DNA of 33,339 nt from Planctomycetaceae bacterium (lineage in GTDB: Bacteria > Planctomycetota > Phycisphaerae > Phycisphaerales > SM1A02): assembly GCA_947492385.1 (NCBI GenBank), contig CANLMX010000026.1, positions 1-33,339 on the forward strand, read 5' to 3'. The notes beneath the pieces are model-generated. The model did no database searches. It saw only the letters and a program-made list of their open reading frames with translations, and was not told the origin of the DNA. The position numbers and the translations under genes were made by a program. Below are positions 18,442 to 27,255 of the stretch, piece after piece. Numbering within the stretch: the stretch's first letter is position 1; every line of letters starts with the position of its first letter.

Positions 18442-19691
18442 TCGTGCCTCAGTGCCTCGATCGGGTCGAGCCGCGACGCCTTGATCGCGGGGAACATGCC
18501 GAATGCAACGCCGACGCCGGCGCTGAAGACCAGCGATACGGCGATCGCCCAGATCGGGACGTCCGCCTTCTCGAGGTTGGCGCCGGGGATGAGGGTGAGG
18601 CCGATCGCCATCGCCTTGCCGATCACGAGGCCCACCATGCCGCCGAGGACGGTGAGCGTCACCGCCTCGAGCAGGAACTGGAGGAGGATGGCCGTGCTCG
18701 TGGCGCCGACCGCCTTGCGGAGGCCGATCTCGCGGGTTCGCTCGCTCACCGACACCAGCATGATGTTCATGATGCCGATGCCGCCGACGAGCAGCGAGAT
18801 CCCGACGATGCCCCCGGCGATCGCCGTGACGCCGGCCGCCATGCTCTTGAACTGGTTGATGTACTGGTCGATCGCCGCGACGCGGAAGGTGTCGGGGTCC
18901 CCGGGCTGCAGGCCCCGGGTCCGCCGCATCACGTACTCGATCTCGGCCTGCGCTTCCTCGGCAACCTCGGGACCGCGCGCCAGCGCGACGAACTGCATGA
19001 AGTACCAGCCGGAGAGCACCTTCTCCGCGACGCTGAACGGCACGAAGATCTCCGCCTGGCTGGAGTTCATCCCGAACATCCGCGCCTGCAGCGTCTCCAC
19101 CACGCCCACGACCAGGAACCGCCGCCCCCCGAGCAGCACGTACTCGCCGACGCCCCCGCTCCCCTCGCGGTCGAGCTTCAGCTCGTCGACCGCCGCCTGG
19201 TTCACGAGCGCCACCTGCCTCGCGGTATCCACGTCGATCGCGCTGAACGGCCGGCCGCGGAGCACCTTCCGGCCGACGGCGTCGTGCCACGCGGGCCAGA
19301 TGCCGCTGACCGACATTCCCTCGATGAGCTCGGAATCGCTCTCGACGCTCATCGGGACGTCGACGATCGGCGAGATGCCCTTCACGGACGGGCACTGCTC
19401 CATGATGGCGCGCGCCTCGTTGACGTTCAGCCGGCACTTCTCCCACGGGAACTTGGTGCGGGGCGCGTTGTCCGGCCGGTTCGGGAACACGTAGAGCCGC
19501 GCGGCACCGACGCTCTCGAACTCCGAGAGCACCTTCGCCTTCAGGCCCGTCAGTGCCGCGATCACCGCGGTGACGCTCGCCACGCCGACAATGATCCCGA
19601 GGGCCGTCAGGAACGAGCGCGCCTTGTTGGCCCAGATCTGGCTCAGGGCCATCGACACGGACTTCAGGAAGAAGAAGCCGGACAACTTCAC
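18438..19691 (-). CDS. MacB-like ABC transporter permease
   Basis: This 417-residue inner-membrane protein has the MacB/FtsX layout: an N-terminal helix (about 20-42, [22 protein letters not shown]) and a large periplasmic core domain from about 45 to 265. Three C-terminal helices follow, including [39 protein letters not shown]. The coupling-helix sequence [14 protein letters not shown] and terminal DPIEALRHE are diagnostic. The start is GTG at 19691, whose GTGA overlaps the ATPase stop; no ATG is nearby. It exports its substrate through MacA and the TolC protein using energy transmitted from the ATPase. In E. coli MacB the ATPase and permease are one chain; here they are separate. Confidence 0.92.
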   Translation of the reverse strand: MKLSGFFFLKSVSMALSQIWANKARSFLTALGIIVGVASVTAVIAALTGLKAKVLSEFESVGAARLYVFPNRPDNAPRTKFPWEKCRLNVNEARAIMEQCPSVKGISPIVDVPMSVESDSELIEGMSVSGIWPAWHDAVGRKVLRGRPFSAIDVDTARQVALVNQAAVDELKLDREGSGGVGEYVLLGGRRFLVVGVVETLQARMFGMNSSQAEIFVPFSVAEKVLSGWYFMQFVALARGPEVAEEAQAEIEYVMRRTRGLQPGDPDTFRVAAIDQYINQFKSMAAGVTAIAGGIVGISLLVGGIGIMNIMLVSVSERTREIGLRKAVGATSTAILLQFLLEAVTLTVLGGMVGLVIGKAMAIGLTLIPGANLEKADVPIWAIAVSLVFSAGVGVAFGMFPAIKASRLDPIEALRHE

Positions 19692-20464
19692 GCCGCGGCC
19701 CCCTGCGCCTCGAGCTGCGCCCGCTGGGTCTCGCGCGCGCCCGCGACGTACGGAGCCACCTCGGCATCCTCCTCCGCGGGCAGGTCGCTCAGGATTCGGC
19801 CGTCGCGCAGGCGCACGACGCGCCGGCAGTGCGCGGCGACGTCGTTCTCGTGCGTGACGATGATGATCGTCTGGCCACCGTGGTTCAGCGCCGTGAACAG
19901 CGCGAGGATCTCGGTGGTGGTCGCGGAATCGAGGTTTCCCGTGGGCTCGTCGGCCATCAGGATGCGCGGGTTGTTCAGGATGGCCCGGGCGATCGCGACG
20001 CGCTGCTTCTGGCCGCCGGACAGCTGGTTCGGGCGGTGGTCGACCCGCTTGCCCAGCCCGACGCGCTGCAGTGCCTCGAGCGCACGGCGGCGGCGCGCCG
20101 ACGCGGAGCCCCCGGTCGCGGAATAGAGCAGCGGCAGCTCGACGTTCTCGAGCGCGGTCTGCCTCGGGAGCAGCTCGAAGCTCTGGAACACGAAGCCGAT
20201 CTCCTCGTTGCGCACCAGCGCCAGCTCGTCGGCCTTCATGGCGCTGACCAGCTTGCCGCCGAGGACGTACTCGCCCGTGCTCGGCCGGTCGAGGCACCCG
20301 AGCGTGTTCATCAGCGTGCTCTTGCCCGAGCCCGAGCTGCCCATGATCGCCACCATCTCGTTGCGGCCGATGTCGAGGTCCACGCCGCGCAGCGCATGGA
20401 TCGTCTCCACGCCGACGCGGTAGACCTTGGTGATCGATCGGAGTTGGATGATCGGCTCTTCCAT
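19688..20464 (-). CDS. MacB-type ABC transporter ATPase
   Basis: The 258-residue cytoplasmic ATPase of the efflux pump starts [15 protein letters not shown] at 20464; the frame extends upstream into macA but without family similarity. Walker A is GSSGSGKST, the Q-loop lies in [10 protein letters not shown], the signature is LSGGQKQR, Walker B is [12 protein letters not shown] and the switch His is in VTHEND. This is the LolD/MacB/FtsE subfamily. It begins 25 bp after macA and its stop overlaps the permease GTG. The last 40 residues ([25 protein letters not shown]) are an unusual acidic, Ala/Gln-rich extension. Confidence 0.94.
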   Translation of the reverse strand: MEEPIIQLRSITKVYRVGVETIHALRGVDLDIGRNEMVAIMGSSGSGKSTLMNTLGCLDRPSTGEYVLGGKLVSAMKADELALVRNEEIGFVFQSFELLPRQTALENVELPLLYSATGGSASARRRRALEALQRVGLGKRVDHRPNQLSGGQKQRVAIARAILNNPRILMADEPTGNLDSATTTEILALFTALNHGGQTIIIVTHENDVAAHCRRVVRLRDGRILSDLPAEEDAEVAPYVAGARETQRAQLEAQGAAA

Positions 20465-20489
20465 CGATGACCTGGACCGCGCCGCTCGC

Positions 20490-21845
20490 TCAGAAGCGCA
20501 TGCGCATGCCGCCGCGCCCACCGCCGCCGCCTCGTCCGCCGCCGCCTCCACCGCCGCTGCCCCAGCCTCCGCCCCAGCCCGAGCCGCCGCCCTCGTCCTT
20601 GCGGACGGCGTCGCCGTCCTTCAGGGTCTCGAGCGACTTGTACGGGCCGGTCACGACCATCTCGCCTTCCTTCAGGCCGTCGACGATCACGGTGTCGGTA
20701 AGGTTCGAGGCGCCGGTGACGACCGGGGTCGCCACCGCCTTCCCATCCACCACGCGGTACACGATGCTCGCGGTCGGGATGCCCGCCGCGATGAGCGGGC
20801 TCTTGCGCACGGACTCGGGGAGGTCCTCGACCTTGCGCTCGACGATCGCCTGGCTGGGCAGGGCAAGCCCCGCATGCCGCGCGATCTGGATGTCCGCGTT
20901 GCCGCCCAGTCCGCTGAAGATCTGCTCGCCACCGAGGTCGAGCACGAGGGCGGTCTTGAAGAACCCGGTGCCGTCCTTCTCGACCGTCCGGCTCAGCGCG
21001 ACCTCGTCGACGGTGCCCTTGAAGACCCGGTTCTTGTAGCCGTTGATGCGCACGTCCGCCGTCTGGCCCTCGGCCACCCGGGGAATGTCGGCCTCGCTCA
21101 CCTTGGCGGTGAGCTTCATCGTGCCGAGGTCCGCCACGGTGAGGATCTTGGTTCCGGGCATGTTCATCGTGCCCACGACGACCAGTTCGCCCACCTCCGC
21201 GTTGAGCTCGGTGATGATCCCGTCGATCGCGGCGAGCACCACCGTGCGCCGGAGGGCCTCGCGCTGCTGCTCGATCTGCGCTTCGGCGGCCGCCAAGGCC
21301 TTCTCGAGCTGCACGATCGTGTTCTTCTGCGCCTGGTAGTTCGCCTCGGCGTCACGGGCGCGCGCGACGGCGTCGTCCAAGGCCTGGCGGCTGATGTCGC
21401 CCGTGCGGAAGAGCGCCTCCTGGCGCTGCGCGGTGATCCTCAGGTTGTCGAGCGAGTTCTGCGTGCCCACGATGCGCGCGCGCTCCGCCTCGAGGCGGTA
21501 TCGCTCGCCGTCGCGGCGCGCCTCGGCGCTCTGCAGCGCGGCCTTCAGGTCACGGTCGTCGAGGCGCATGATGAGCTCGCCGGTCTTCACTCGCTCGCCG
21601 GCGCGCTTGGGAAGTTCCATGATGCGCGCGCTGACCTCGGCCGAGATGTCGACCTTGCGGACGGGCTCGATGATGCCCGGCGCGGACACGGTCTCCACCA
21701 GCACCTGCTGCGACACGGGTTCCATCCTGACCGCGACGCCCTCGTCGGACGCCATGGCCCAGCTCCACACGTCCTTGCCAACGAAGAGGCCAACGACGCC
21801 GAGGCCAGCCGCGACCGACAGGCTGATGACGAGGGCGCGCTTCAT
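20490..21845 (-). CDS. MacA-like periplasmic adaptor (membrane fusion protein)
   Basis: Adaptor proteins link the inner-membrane transporter to TolC. The 451-residue product has an N-terminal membrane anchor ([20 protein letters not shown]), then a lipoyl-like half motif ([43 protein letters not shown]). A long coiled-coil hairpin (about residues 100-205) and beta-barrel and membrane-proximal domains follow. The C-terminus is an odd Gly-rich tail with Trp and Arg (GGGSGWGGG and [14 protein letters not shown]), not seen in ordinary MacA. It is first in the four-gene efflux operon. TATCAT lies 9 nt before the ATG at 21845, with a perfect 14-bp palindrome just upstream, and no Shine-Dalgarno sequence is seen. 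Confidence 0.9.
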   Translation of the reverse strand: MKRALVISLSVAAGLGVVGLFVGKDVWSWAMASDEGVAVRMEPVSQQVLVETVSAPGIIEPVRKVDISAEVSARIMELPKRAGERVKTGELIMRLDDRDLKAALQSAEARRDGERYRLEAERARIVGTQNSLDNLRITAQRQEALFRTGDISRQALDDAVARARDAEANYQAQKNTIVQLEKALAAAEAQIEQQREALRRTVVLAAIDGIITELNAEVGELVVVGTMNMPGTKILTVADLGTMKLTAKVSEADIPRVAEGQTADVRINGYKNRVFKGTVDEVALSRTVEKDGTGFFKTALVLDLGGEQIFSGLGGNADIQIARHAGLALPSQAIVERKVEDLPESVRKSPLIAAGIPTASIVYRVVDGKAVATPVVTGASNLTDTVIVDGLKEGEMVVTGPYKSLETLKDGDAVRKDEGGGSGWGGGWGSGGGGGGGRGGGGGRGGMRMRF

Positions 21846-21854
21846 GGGGCCCAA

Positions 21855-21880
21855 ATGATACGCCCATGCCGCATGCGGCA
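21855..21880 (-). promoter_or_regulatory. macA -10 box and 14-bp palindromic operator candidate
   Basis: TATCAT on the minus strand (21860-21855) lies 9 nt before the macA start. Six bp further upstream is the perfect palindrome TGCCGCATGCGGCA (21867-21880), occupying the region between the -10 and the -35 position. A repressor bound there would block the efflux operon. The -35 match is poor. Confidence 0.45.
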
Positions 21881-21912
21881 GGCTCACGGCGGCGGGCGGT
21901 CGGGATTGCGCG

Positions 21913-22251
21913 TCAGCGCGCCGGCTCGATCGTGACGGTGAGGCCGCGCGTCCGGAACTGCTCCTCGATCAGCTCGGCACGCTCGCGGTGCGTGACCACC
22001 AAGAGCGCGACGCCGGACTCGTGCGCCTCGATCGTGCGCTCCAACGCGTCCGCGTGCGGGAGCCGGGCGAACTCGATCACGGAACGCGCGACGAACGCGA
22101 AATCGTTCACGTCGTCGTTGTGCAGCAGCACGGCCCATCCGGGCATCGGCTTGCGCTGCGGCGGCGGAGCCTCGGGCAGGACGGCGGTGCCGCCTTCGAT
22201 CGGTTCGTGCGACGCGGCGGGGGAGATGGGCCGGGGGGCGGCTTCGGGCAT
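21913..22251 (-). CDS. clpS: ClpS, adaptor of the ClpAP protease
   Basis: ClpS delivers N-degron substrates to ClpA. The 112-residue product has a 45-residue Pro/Ala/Glu-rich N-terminal extension and then the ClpS fold: WAVLLHNDDVNDFAFVARSVIEFARLP with the substrate-binding NDD, then a block ending VALLVVTHRERAELIEEQFRTRGLTVTIEPA. The start at 22251 is chosen because TCTAAT lies exactly 6 nt upstream, downstream of a 17-bp spacer and TTGAAT; the alternative ATG at 22272 would lie within that promoter. The transcript is thus probably leaderless. The efflux operon begins 67 bp downstream and might be partly read through from this promoter. Confidence 0.88.
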   Translation of the reverse strand: MPEAAPRPISPAASHEPIEGGTAVLPEAPPPQRKPMPGWAVLLHNDDVNDFAFVARSVIEFARLPHADALERTIEAHESGVALLVVTHRERAELIEEQFRTRGLTVTIEPAR

Positions 22252-22257
22252 TGCCGA

Positions 22258-22286
22258 ATTAGACCAACGCACGCCAACGGATTCAA
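22258..22286 (-). promoter_or_regulatory. clpS promoter TTGAAT-N17-TCTAAT, leaderless geometry
   Basis: On the minus strand TTGAAT (22286-22281) and TCTAAT (22263-22258) are 17 bp apart. The -10 ends 6 nt before the ATG at 22251, placing the transcription start on the start codon itself. This is the clearest leaderless promoter here because both hexamers are recognisable. Confidence 0.6.
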
Positions 22287-22313
22287 TGAATTCCGAGCGT
22301 TATTGGTCGAAAG

Positions 22314-23342
22314 TCACCATCGGAACACGATCTTGCCGAACTGGTCGCCGGCCTCGAGCCGCGCGTAGGCCTCGGTGGCCGCTTCGGGCGCAAAGACGTG
22401 GTCGACGGCCGGGCAAAGGGCGCCGGAACGGAAGAGCGCCATCACCGAACGGAACTCGTCCATCGAGCCCATCGTCGAGCCCACCACGGACAGCTGGTTC
22501 CAGAAGATCCGTGTGAGGTCCGTGGTCGCGTCGGCGCCCGTGGTGCAGCCGCACGTCACCAACACGCCACCGCGCGCCATCGACTTGATGCACGCAAGGT
22601 GGACCGCCTTGCCGACGCTCTCCGCCACCACGTCGACGCCGCGGCCGCCGGTCGCCGAGCGCACGTCGCGCGACCAGTCCTTGCCCGTGTCGAGGATCGC
22701 ATGGTCGGCCCCGAGTGCCTTCGCCCGTTCGAGCTTCGACGCATGACGGCTGGTGACGACGGTGGTGCACCCGAAGTGGCGTGCGATGCCGAGCGCGGCG
22801 AGCGCCACGCCGCCGCCGATCCCCGGGATCAGCACCGTCATCCCGGCCTGGAGCCGCGCACGCGTAACCAGCATGCGCCACGCAGTGAGATGCGTCAGCG
22901 CGAACGCGGCGGCCTGCACCGGATCGGCGTCGCCGATCGCCACGACGTTCGTCGCAGGCGCGGTGAACAGCGCCGCGTGCGTTCCGGGGCCGTGTTCGCC
23001 GATCATCCAGAGGTCCTCGCCTGCAGGCGCGCGCCCGGGCAACGCGCGCTCGGGGCGCACCACGGCGGCGTTCAGCACGACGCGCTGCCCGATCCACGCA
23101 GCGTCCACGCCTTCGCCCACGCGGTCGACGATGCCGGCGCCGTCCGAGCCGCCGACCGTGGGCCACTGCACGTCGATGCCCGGCAATCCGCGCCCCACCC
23201 ACAGGTCGAGGTGGTTGAGCGCGCTGGCCTCGGTCCGGACGCGCACCTCCCCGATGCCCGGCTCGGGCTCGGCTCGTGCCTCCGTGAAGCGGACGTTCGG
23301 TGCAACGGGGGTTCCCTGGCGCGTGACTTCGATGGCTCGCAT
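22314..23342 (-). CDS. Medium-chain dehydrogenase/reductase (quinone oxidoreductase-like)
   Basis: The 342-residue cytoplasmic enzyme has the GroES-like N-terminal domain (VRVRTEASALNHLDLWVGRGLPG) and VGGSDGAGIVDRVG. A Rossmann domain follows with the nucleotide loop PGIGGGVALAALGIARHFGCTTVV and the sequence TSRHASKLERAKALGADHAI. The Cys-rich structural zinc lobe of alcohol dehydrogenases is absent, and the catalytic zinc Cys/His set is not evident, so a zinc-free NADPH-dependent reductase of the QOR type fits best. The substrate is unknown. The start at 23342 has TACACT 8 nt upstream and no Shine-Dalgarno sequence. It diverges from the fusion protein gene across 56 bp. Confidence 0.85.
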   Translation of the reverse strand: MRAIEVTRQGTPVAPNVRFTEARAEPEPGIGEVRVRTEASALNHLDLWVGRGLPGIDVQWPTVGGSDGAGIVDRVGEGVDAAWIGQRVVLNAAVVRPERALPGRAPAGEDLWMIGEHGPGTHAALFTAPATNVVAIGDADPVQAAAFALTHLTAWRMLVTRARLQAGMTVLIPGIGGGVALAALGIARHFGCTTVVTSRHASKLERAKALGADHAILDTGKDWSRDVRSATGGRGVDVVAESVGKAVHLACIKSMARGGVLVTCGCTTGADATTDLTRIFWNQLSVVGSTMGSMDEFRSVMALFRSGALCPAVDHVFAPEAATEAYARLEAGDQFGKIVFRW

Positions 23343-23350
23343 GGTCGGCG

Positions 23351-23356
23351 AGTGTA
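23351..23356 (-). promoter_or_regulatory. Leaderless -10 box of the medium-chain reductase (TACACT)
   Basis: TACACT on the minus strand is 8 nt from the ATG at 23342. The same hexamer serves alaS and the serA-like gene. No -35 match is seen. Confidence 0.4.
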
Positions 23357-23398
23357 GGACCGCGGGCCACCTACCATGGACCGTTCGGAGGTCGAACC

Positions 23399-25843
23399 AT
23401 GGCACCAGGCACCCCACGAAGGACGGTCCCCGCTCGCATCCTGCTGTGCGCCGTGGCGATGGCCGCATCGATGGCATCCGCGTGGCCGGGCACCGCGACC
23501 GCGGCACCGCAGGCACAGGAGGTCGCGGAGCGTGCCCGGCGCGTCGCCGAGCAGATGGCCCTGTGCCCGATCAAGGCGGATCCCGCGGGGTTCGACGCAG
23601 GCTTCGTGCAGCCGCACGCCGAGGTCCGGTGGGAAGCCACGCTGCGCAACACCACGGCGCAGGACGTCCGTTGCGTCCGTGCCGCGCCGAGCTGCACCTG
23701 TACGTCGGTCGACGCGGTGGGCAAGGTGATCCCGGCGAACGGGACGCTGAAGGTCCCGCTCTCGATGAAGACGAGCGGTGCGACGGGCGAGAAGACCGCG
23801 GTCGTCGTGCTGCAGTTCGAAGGGGTGCCCGGGATCGTCGAGCTCTCGCTCAAGGCGACGGTCGCGTACCCGGTGCACGCATGGCAGCTGAACCCCGGGC
23901 CGGACGGGAAGCCGCGCCGCGACCCGTTCATCAATGCGTACGACATCAAGGCCAACGTCCGCGGCGAGGTGACCGCCGAGAGCCTCGATGGCAAGCCGTT
24001 CCGCGTGCTGAGCGTCAACGGCGAGCCACCCGTGTTCGTCGACCCTGCGCGCGCGGCCCTGCCCGCCGAGAGTTGCGCGGTGCGCTACGACTTCTCGTCG
24101 CTGCCGTGCGACCGCGTGCCGAAGTACCTCGTCATCGAGACCGACCGGCCCGACGCGCGGCTCATCGACCTGCGCGTGCGCCACGAGTGCACCAAGATCA
24201 GTCCCGCATTCTCGTTCGACGGGTTCCGCGAGAACCTGGGCGTGCTGCGCCCCGGCGAGACGCGCGAGTACGCCATCGCCATCAAGCGCGCCAACGGTGT
24301 TCGCATCGACCGCGTCACGAGCCTCGACCCGCGCATCGAGTCACGGTTCCTCGAGCAGAAGGCGGGCTCGACCGACGAGGTCCTCGTGCGCTATGCGATC
24401 ACCGCGAAGCCCGATGCCGCAGGCGTCGTGATCGGATCGCTGCGGTTCGCGGGCGTGGGGCCCGACCCGCGGCAGCCGGTCGCCCCGGGGCAGCCGGCCG
24501 CGAGCATGCCGCGCGAGTCGGACTTCATCGTGTACGGCAAGATCGAGGCGAGTGCGCCGGCGGCAGCGGTGCCGGCAGCGGTGCCGGCAGCGGTGCCGCC
24601 GCGCGCCCAGGCGCCCGCGCCCATCCAGCCGCTCCCCGTCGTGATGCGGATCGCGGACGCCCCGTCGCAGGTGCCGATGGACCCCGAACGCTTCGCGCGC
24701 GCGCGCGCGGCGATCGACCGGGGCCTCGCCTACCTTCGCTCGGCCCAGGGCCCGGACGGCGGGTGGCTCGAGGGCAAGGCCACGAAGGCCACGGACCAGA
24801 AGAAGGCATCGCACGCGGTGCCGTGCGCGGTCACGGCGCTCGGCCTCAAGGCGTTCGCGCAGGCTGGGCTGGCGGCGCGCGGCGACCGGACCGCCGCGCG
24901 CGCGATGCAGTTCGTGGCGGGACGCACGGCGCTGGAATCCGCGTTCGAACCCGACCCGGCGTCGGGACTCGGGACGTACGTCGCGAGCGCGCTGCTCATG
25001 GCGCTCGCGGCGCAGCAGGACGATGCGCTCGCGGAGCCGATGTCGCGCGTGCGCGCCTGGATCGCGCAGGCGCAATGGACGGAGGCGAACGGGCGCGGCA
25101 CCGACTCCGACTGGTTCGGCGGGTTCGGCTACGGGAACCGCGGCCGCCCCGACCTGTCGAACACGCAGTTGGTCCTCGATGCGCTCCACGAGGCGGGCGT
25201 CTCGACGTCCGATCCCGCGGTGCAGCGCGCACTGGCCTTCGTCGCGCGCACGCAGAACGTCGAGGAGAACGACTCCCCCTGGGCACGGGCGGGCAGCAAG
25301 GACGGCGGGTTCGTGTACACGCCCGCCAACGGCGGAGAGAGCTTCGCGAGCGAGGCCGCGGGCGAGGGCCGCATGGGCGAGCACCTGCCCGAAGGCACGC
25401 GCAGCCTCCGCAGCTACGGAAGCATGACCTACGCCGGCCTCAAGAGCATGCTGTTCGCCGGGCTCACCCCGAACGACCCGCGGGTGCAGGCGGCATGGTC
25501 GTGGATCCGGATGCACTACGGGTTCGCCGAGAACCCGGGCCTCGGCCTGCAAGGCCGCTTCTACTACGTGCACACCGCGGCGCGCGCCCTTGCGGCGATG
25601 AACGCGGAGCGGGTCGAGCCGGTCGCCGTGCGGCCTGCCGGCGCGTCGCCGGGCGCCGGAGACGCCGCGGGGGCGCGCAACTGGCGCAACGACCTGGTCG
25701 ATGCGCTCGTGTCCGAGCAGCGCCCCGACGGGAGCTGGAAGAACCCCGTCGACCGCTGGATGGAGGGCGAACCCGAGATGGCCTCGATCTACGCGTTGCT
25801 CGCGCTCGAGGAGGCGCTGAAGCCGGTCAGCGTCGCGCGGTAG
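23399..25843 (+). CDS. Exported DUF1573-like / prenyltransferase-squalene oxidase repeat fusion protein
   Basis: The 814-residue product has a signal peptide (ARILLCAVAMAASMASAWPGTATA). A DUF1573-like Ig fold follows, containing the characteristic RNTTAQDVRCVRAAPSCTC with its CTC motif and GATGEKTAVVVLQFEG, and then a second beta-sandwich up to about residue 375. A Pro/Ala linker (about 383-415) leads into an alpha/alpha toroid of the prenyltransferase/squalene oxidase repeat type, with motifs GPDGGWLEG, DWFGGFGYGNRG, DGGFVYTP, YGSMTYAGLKS and RPDGSWKNP. The DxDD acid motif of squalene-hopene cyclases is not evident, so an enzymatic role is doubtful; the toroid may bind ligand or protein outside the cytoplasm. 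GGAGG lies 8-9 nt before the start. The 3' end overlaps convergent ctaA by 55 bp. Confidence 0.85.
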   Translation: MAPGTPRRTVPARILLCAVAMAASMASAWPGTATAAPQAQEVAERARRVAEQMALCPIKADPAGFDAGFVQPHAEVRWEATLRNTTAQDVRCVRAAPSCTCTSVDAVGKVIPANGTLKVPLSMKTSGATGEKTAVVVLQFEGVPGIVELSLKATVAYPVHAWQLNPGPDGKPRRDPFINAYDIKANVRGEVTAESLDGKPFRVLSVNGEPPVFVDPARAALPAESCAVRYDFSSLPCDRVPKYLVIETDRPDARLIDLRVRHECTKISPAFSFDGFRENLGVLRPGETREYAIAIKRANGVRIDRVTSLDPRIESRFLEQKAGSTDEVLVRYAITAKPDAAGVVIGSLRFAGVGPDPRQPVAPGQPAASMPRESDFIVYGKIEASAPAAAVPAAVPAAVPPRAQAPAPIQPLPVVMRIADAPSQVPMDPERFARARAAIDRGLAYLRSAQGPDGGWLEGKATKATDQKKASHAVPCAVTALGLKAFAQAGLAARGDRTAARAMQFVAGRTALESAFEPDPASGLGTYVASALLMALAAQQDDALAEPMSRVRAWIAQAQWTEANGRGTDSDWFGGFGYGNRGRPDLSNTQLVLDALHEAGVSTSDPAVQRALAFVARTQNVEENDSPWARAGSKDGGFVYTPANGGESFASEAAGEGRMGEHLPEGTRSLRSYGSMTYAGLKSMLFAGLTPNDPRVQAAWSWIRMHYGFAENPGLGLQGRFYYVHTAARALAAMNAERVEPVAVRPAGASPGAGDAAGARNWRNDLVDALVSEQRPDGSWKNPVDRWMEGEPEMASIYALLALEEALKPVSVAR
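24561..24596 (+). repeat. Three 12-bp repeats in the Pro/Ala linker
   Basis: CGGCAGCGGTGC occurs three times in perfect tandem inside the fusion gene, encoding an (A-A-V-P)-type linker. In-frame copy-number change would alter linker length. Confidence 0.85.
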
Positions 25844-27231
25844 GCGAGCACCGCGAGCGACGCGGTCATCGCCAGGAGCAGCGCACCGAGCGCCTGGTGC
25901 GAGGTGGTCGAGATCGCCTCCCACCACGGGACCTCGACGCCGCGGCGCACCAGCACCGCCACCAACGCCGCGATGCCGAGCACGAGCTGGAGGCCCACGG
26001 CGTGGGAGATGCCCTTGCCGAGTGCCCGGATCGGGCGCGCATCGACGGACTTCGCGCTGCGCCGCCCGGCCATGAAGACCAGCACGAACGCGATCAGGGC
26101 CATGGTGACGTGCCCGTGGAACGCCCATGCCGGCAGCTTCGCCCCCGCGTCCGCGGTGGGCGCGGTCTGCAGGTGACGCATGGCGGCGCCGAGGAACAGC
26201 TGCATGGTGAGCGCCGCGAGCGCGGCGATGGGCAGTGAACGCATCCAGCGCGACCCTGGGGCCGATCCGCGCACGCCGTCGAGCGCACCCGCGCACGCGA
26301 ACGCCGAGAGCATCGCGACGGCGAAGACGCACTGCCCGAGCATGCCGTGGACGATCGCCATCGCGGTGCTCGGCGCGAGGTCCGAGGCCTCCATGCTGGC
26401 GGTCACGTTGCCGGTGACCCGCAGGCCTCCGAGGATTCCCTGCACCACGACGAGCGCGACGAGCGCGACGACTAGCCCGCGCGCGGCACGCGGCACGCCC
26501 GAGCGGAATGCGGTGGTCGCGTAGGCGAGCGTGGTCGCGCCGACGAGCATCCCGAAGAGGCGGTGCGCGTGCTCGTAGAAGATCCCGCCCTTCATCTCGC
26601 TCACCGGGTACAGCAGCATGTTGTGGCCGAAGCTGTTCGGCCAGTCCGGCACGGCAAGGCCGGCCTCGTAGCTCGTGACGAGCCCGCCGAGCACGATCAT
26701 CACCAGGATGTTCGCGGTGGCCACGGCCCCGAGCAGCGTGGCGGCCGCCGGCAGCGGCCGGCCCGACGTTCCGCGGCGGCCGAGCCGGTCGCCGAGGAGG
26801 CCGAGCAGCGCGCTGCCCGCGTAGAGCCCTGCCACGTACAGGATGGGGCGCAGGTGCGTGCCACCCTGCTCGTCGCGCAGGAAGGCTCCGACCACCATCA
26901 GGTTGATCGTCGCGGAGACCAGTCCCACCGACATGCCGCTCGCCTCGGAAGGCGCGCGGCGCCCGGCCACCCAGCCGCCCGCGAACACGCAGGCCAGTGC
27001 GGCCACGAAGAGCAGTTCGCCCGCCACCAGCCCGGGCTGGAGCATCGCCACGTAGCTGAGCGTCCACATCGCCACCGTCACCGCGAACCCGATGGCCAGG
27101 TTCATGGGGCGCACCCACCGCGACCACCCGACGACGAAGAGCGACCCGACCACGAAGAGCAGCACGACGGCACCGACGCCGAGGGGCTGGGGGGCGGCGG
27201 ACGCATCCTGGAGCGCGGCAATGATCGGCAT
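25789..27231 (-). CDS. ctaA: Heme A synthase (COX15/CtaA) with extra N-terminal membrane domain
   Basis: CtaA oxidises heme O to heme A for cytochrome oxidase. The 480-residue product contains the 8-helix CtaA core from about residue 165 with its heme ligands: H221 and H223 in EHAHRLFG, H295 in HGMLGQ, the FHGHVTMA pair at 372 and 374, and H445 in TSHQALGALL. GGLVTSYEAGLAVPDWPNSFG precedes the first pair. Residues 1-160 add about five further membrane helices that are absent from typical 300-residue CtaA. AGGA lies 6 nt before the start at 27231. The gene diverges from cyoE across only 24 bp, and its 3' end overlaps the convergent fusion gene by 55 bp. Confidence 0.92.
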   Translation of the reverse strand: MPIIAALQDASAAPQPLGVGAVVLLFVVGSLFVVGWSRWVRPMNLAIGFAVTVAMWTLSYVAMLQPGLVAGELLFVAALACVFAGGWVAGRRAPSEASGMSVGLVSATINLMVVGAFLRDEQGGTHLRPILYVAGLYAGSALLGLLGDRLGRRGTSGRPLPAAATLLGAVATANILVMIVLGGLVTSYEAGLAVPDWPNSFGHNMLLYPVSEMKGGIFYEHAHRLFGMLVGATTLAYATTAFRSGVPRAARGLVVALVALVVVQGILGGLRVTGNVTASMEASDLAPSTAMAIVHGMLGQCVFAVAMLSAFACAGALDGVRGSAPGSRWMRSLPIAALAALTMQLFLGAAMRHLQTAPTADAGAKLPAWAFHGHVTMALIAFVLVFMAGRRSAKSVDARPIRALGKGISHAVGLQLVLGIAALVAVLVRRGVEVPWWEAISTTSHQALGALLLAMTASLAVLAYRATLTGFSASSSASNA

Positions 27232-27255
27232 GGTGAGTCCTCGGGAGGGGTTCCT
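27232..27255. promoter_or_regulatory. 24-bp divergent spacer carrying back-to-back ribosome sites
   Basis: On the plus strand GGAGG (27244-27248) lies 7 nt before the cyoE ATG at 27256; on the minus strand AGGA lies 6 nt before the ctaA ATG. The spacer is filled by these sites, so at least one promoter must lie within the opposite gene. ATGCTA at 27256-27261 reads TAGCAT on the minus strand and could be the ctaA -10. Confidence 0.5.
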
